Shown: positions 62,018 to 64,000 of the stretch, piece after piece | Position numbering within the stretch: position 1 is the stretch's first letter | How the letters are laid out: each line of letters opens with the position of its first letter | NCBI GenBank assembly: GCA_021186555.1 | Contig: JAJKFL010000011.1 | Coordinates: forward strand, 34,914,923 to 34,978,922 | Direction of reading: 5' to 3' | DNA: 64,000 nt | Origin: Reticulitermes speratus | Lineage: Eukaryota > Arthropoda > Insecta > Blattodea > Rhinotermitidae | Position numbers and translations under genes: made by a program | The notes under the pieces: generated by a model | What the model saw: only the letters and a program-made list of their open reading frames with translations | Told to the model about the DNA's origin: nothing | The model's database searches: none

Positions 62018-64000
62018 TAGAATGTACAGTAATAAATGGGTGTAAATGGATCGACTGTTTCCAGTTGACTTGGGATAGAATTCAGTGGTGGGCTTCCACA
62101 AACTTATGTAAAACACACACTCAAAACAAATGAATTGTGAACAAAATGTCGTAACTAGCAACTGGCCATCTACAGGTTCTTAAACAAAGTCAATGCATCA
62201 CTAAGAAGCAAGCAAGTCACCTTCCTGCACATTAAAACTTACATATTCATATATTCAAATTACAGCAGCCACTATTCTCACTATTTGGAACTACATGTCA
62301 CTGTAAATAATGTAGCTGTGATGCTTCTGATGATCTGACAAGATCATGTACCATGTTAGGCATGTATAAAGTGACAATTACTAATTAAAAGCATAAGAAG
62401 ATAGCTAATTTCTGAAAAGTGCATGAACAGTCAAGTGCTGATGTATATGATATGTAATAAACTATTTATACCATTCTCACGAACAGGGCGTCATATCAAA
62501 ATTACAATACATTTGTCAAAAAATTGTGTTCATTTCTATACAACCGGCGAGATACGCGATATAAACAGCAACACCTCTGTATCCTGCACAGCCATAATGC
62601 ACTCTGTACACTCGGTACAATCTGTAGATGTAAACCCTACACAATACATGTACAGGAGCGTTGATAGCTCAGTCAGTATGGTGAGAGCTGCGTTTCCGAT
62701 CCTGATCGTCATACCGCAGCACCGTACATACAAGGAAGCAGTTCCTACTACTTGCAACAGATGGCAGGCCATGTTCCTATGCTGCACACCACGGCAAGTC
62801 ACGGAAATACGACTCCAGTCCAACTTTAATATCGTAAATACCCTTACGACGTCTTGCTGGTCTTGGGTTTGCTGATGTAAAAGTGCGTTCGTTGCGATCA
62901 AAGGGCGAGGCTACAGGCTGGGTGGCAGAAATGGTCTATTCCTGCGAGTAAACGGATTTTATTTTCTGTAACAAATTCATATCAGTTGTGGGGCCCACCT
63001 GATCTGATATTCGAGTACCAGGGCCTCTTGCTTGTTTGAATGTGTCACGTGATAAGTGTACGCGGAAAGAACTTCGTTCTTGCGCCTTTTGAGCGGGATA
63101 GCGCTCGAATTGGTCGACGGGCTGTACGACCGCAAAATGCTGTTCGCTTCGCCAGACGGAATCTTCGCCACAAAGTCGAGAGCGGTTGCAGGGTAAAGCG
63201 GACGGTTGAAAATCTACTTACCCGTAATTAGCACCGAAGGTCAACAAATAATGGCGGTATACCACAACTCCCCAATACGCCACGGCGAAAAGTACCAGAC
63301 ACTTCGCTGTTTACGTGCTACACACGACACTTGTTACTGTTTAGACCACTTACATATTACATTCGGGTCACATCAAGAATGACAACAGACACTCCTCGCC
63401 CACCTAACACCCCCCTCCCTTCAGCGTTCCTTCCCCACTCTCGCCATTAGTCCCTTGTTATAATTATATGTGTACTTACAAAGTGCCGACCTAGTGCCGC
63501 GCGGTCTAAGACGTGTTTCTGCGGCCGTTCGTTGCTGGATTGTGGTTCTAATCCCGCCGGGACAAGGATGTCTATCTCTTGATTGTTGTGCGTTATCAGG
63601 TAGAGGTCTCTGTGACGGCTGATCACTCGTCTAGAGGAGTCCTACCGATGTGGTGTGTCTGAGTGTGATCGTGAAGCCTCGATAACGAACGGCCTAGCCC
63701 CCGGGGCTGTTGCGCCACGAAAAATTATATAAATTAGCTATAAAAGCTGGTCTGAAAATGTGGGATTGTGATATAAACAGGACAATCACTGCTACTGGAT
63801 TAAAGTTGCGCACGAACAGTGTCATTGTGGTGCTACAGACACGGAGTAGTTCTGGTCTGCATGCGCTACAATCTGACTTTCACAGTTCCTGTGTCAAGTT
63901 AATCTTACTCGCTATTCAGTTAACCAACAAATATTCAGTTAACCAACAAATGTTTGTGCATTTGTTGGTTAATTGAATAGTGAGTGGAAATGCACCGTGA
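62018..64000. repeat. 2-kb direct duplication, right copy (runs to window end)
   Basis: Same content and orientation as 53170-55127. It keeps the SINE A-box region missing on the left but has many one-base deletions, several in homopolymers, concentrated around 63480-63730. Confidence 0.9.
63483..63725 (+). mobile_element. SINE family 1, indel-rich copy
   Basis: Head GCCGCGCGGTCTAAGACGTG, degraded B box GTGGTTCTAATCCCGCC, and a body with several missing bases compared with 54622-54846. Confidence 0.8.

Overview
The window looks like nuclear DNA of an insect, most likely a cockroach or termite (Blattodea). That assignment is inferred from the mix of repeat families, not from a database match. 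It is AT-rich and full of tRNA-derived SINEs, microsatellites and minisatellites, and fragments of non-LTR and Penelope-like retroelements. Its main content is a same-strand (minus) cluster of intronless genes for single-pass leucine-rich-repeat (LRR) membrane proteins. No prokaryotic features are present.

LRR cluster (4.1-48.6 kb, all minus strand). There are seven genes and one fragment: B-fragment 4102-4612, A1 8935-11580, B2 15751-18474, A2 21705-23681, A3 27998-29884, B3 35292-37646, B1 41615-42685 and B4 46467-48583. Most share one plan: signal peptide, Cys-rich LRRNT, 14-27 LRRs of about 24 residues, Cys-rich LRRCT, one transmembrane helix and a short cytosolic tail with tyrosines. B1 lacks a normal LRRNT, and B4 carries a one-base frameshift between its LRRNT and LRRs. 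Class A tails hold tandem 15-residue repeats containing a YADV/YANV motif (7, 5 and 3 copies). Class B tails end in IYETx or VYETx-like motifs. The genes sit in two kinds of duplicated intergenic block, I1 and I2, so the ancestral unit was I2-A-I1-B, repeated with losses. Shared tracts between non-neighbouring genes indicate gene conversion or unequal crossing-over. The family looks like a rapidly diversifying germline receptor array; any recognition or immune role is inference.

Repeats inside the cluster. Because the intergenic blocks are paralogous, several insertions can be read against an empty site: a 1.19-kb Penelope-like foldback element with a 13-bp target duplication and two hammerhead-ribozyme motifs (24752-25941), a TA-flanked MITE (45652-45935), a non-LTR fragment with a 10-bp duplication (33932-34222), a small palindromic insert (14845-14927) and a hAT-type MITE. 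One I2 block contains a 142-bp satellite (5417-6269).

Right part (48.6-64 kb). This part is repeat-dominated: minisatellites of 43, 90, 78 and 20 bp, SINEs, a TA-flanked MITE, a 5'-truncated retroelement with a (TTAG)n tail, and a direct duplication of about 2 kb (53170-55127 and 62018-64000). It also holds a small spliced minus-strand gene (exons 57171-57239 and 56563-56936, AATAAA signal at 56494-56499) encoding a hydrophilic protein built from 30-residue repeats. A possible exon of an unidentified gene lies at 52332-52539.
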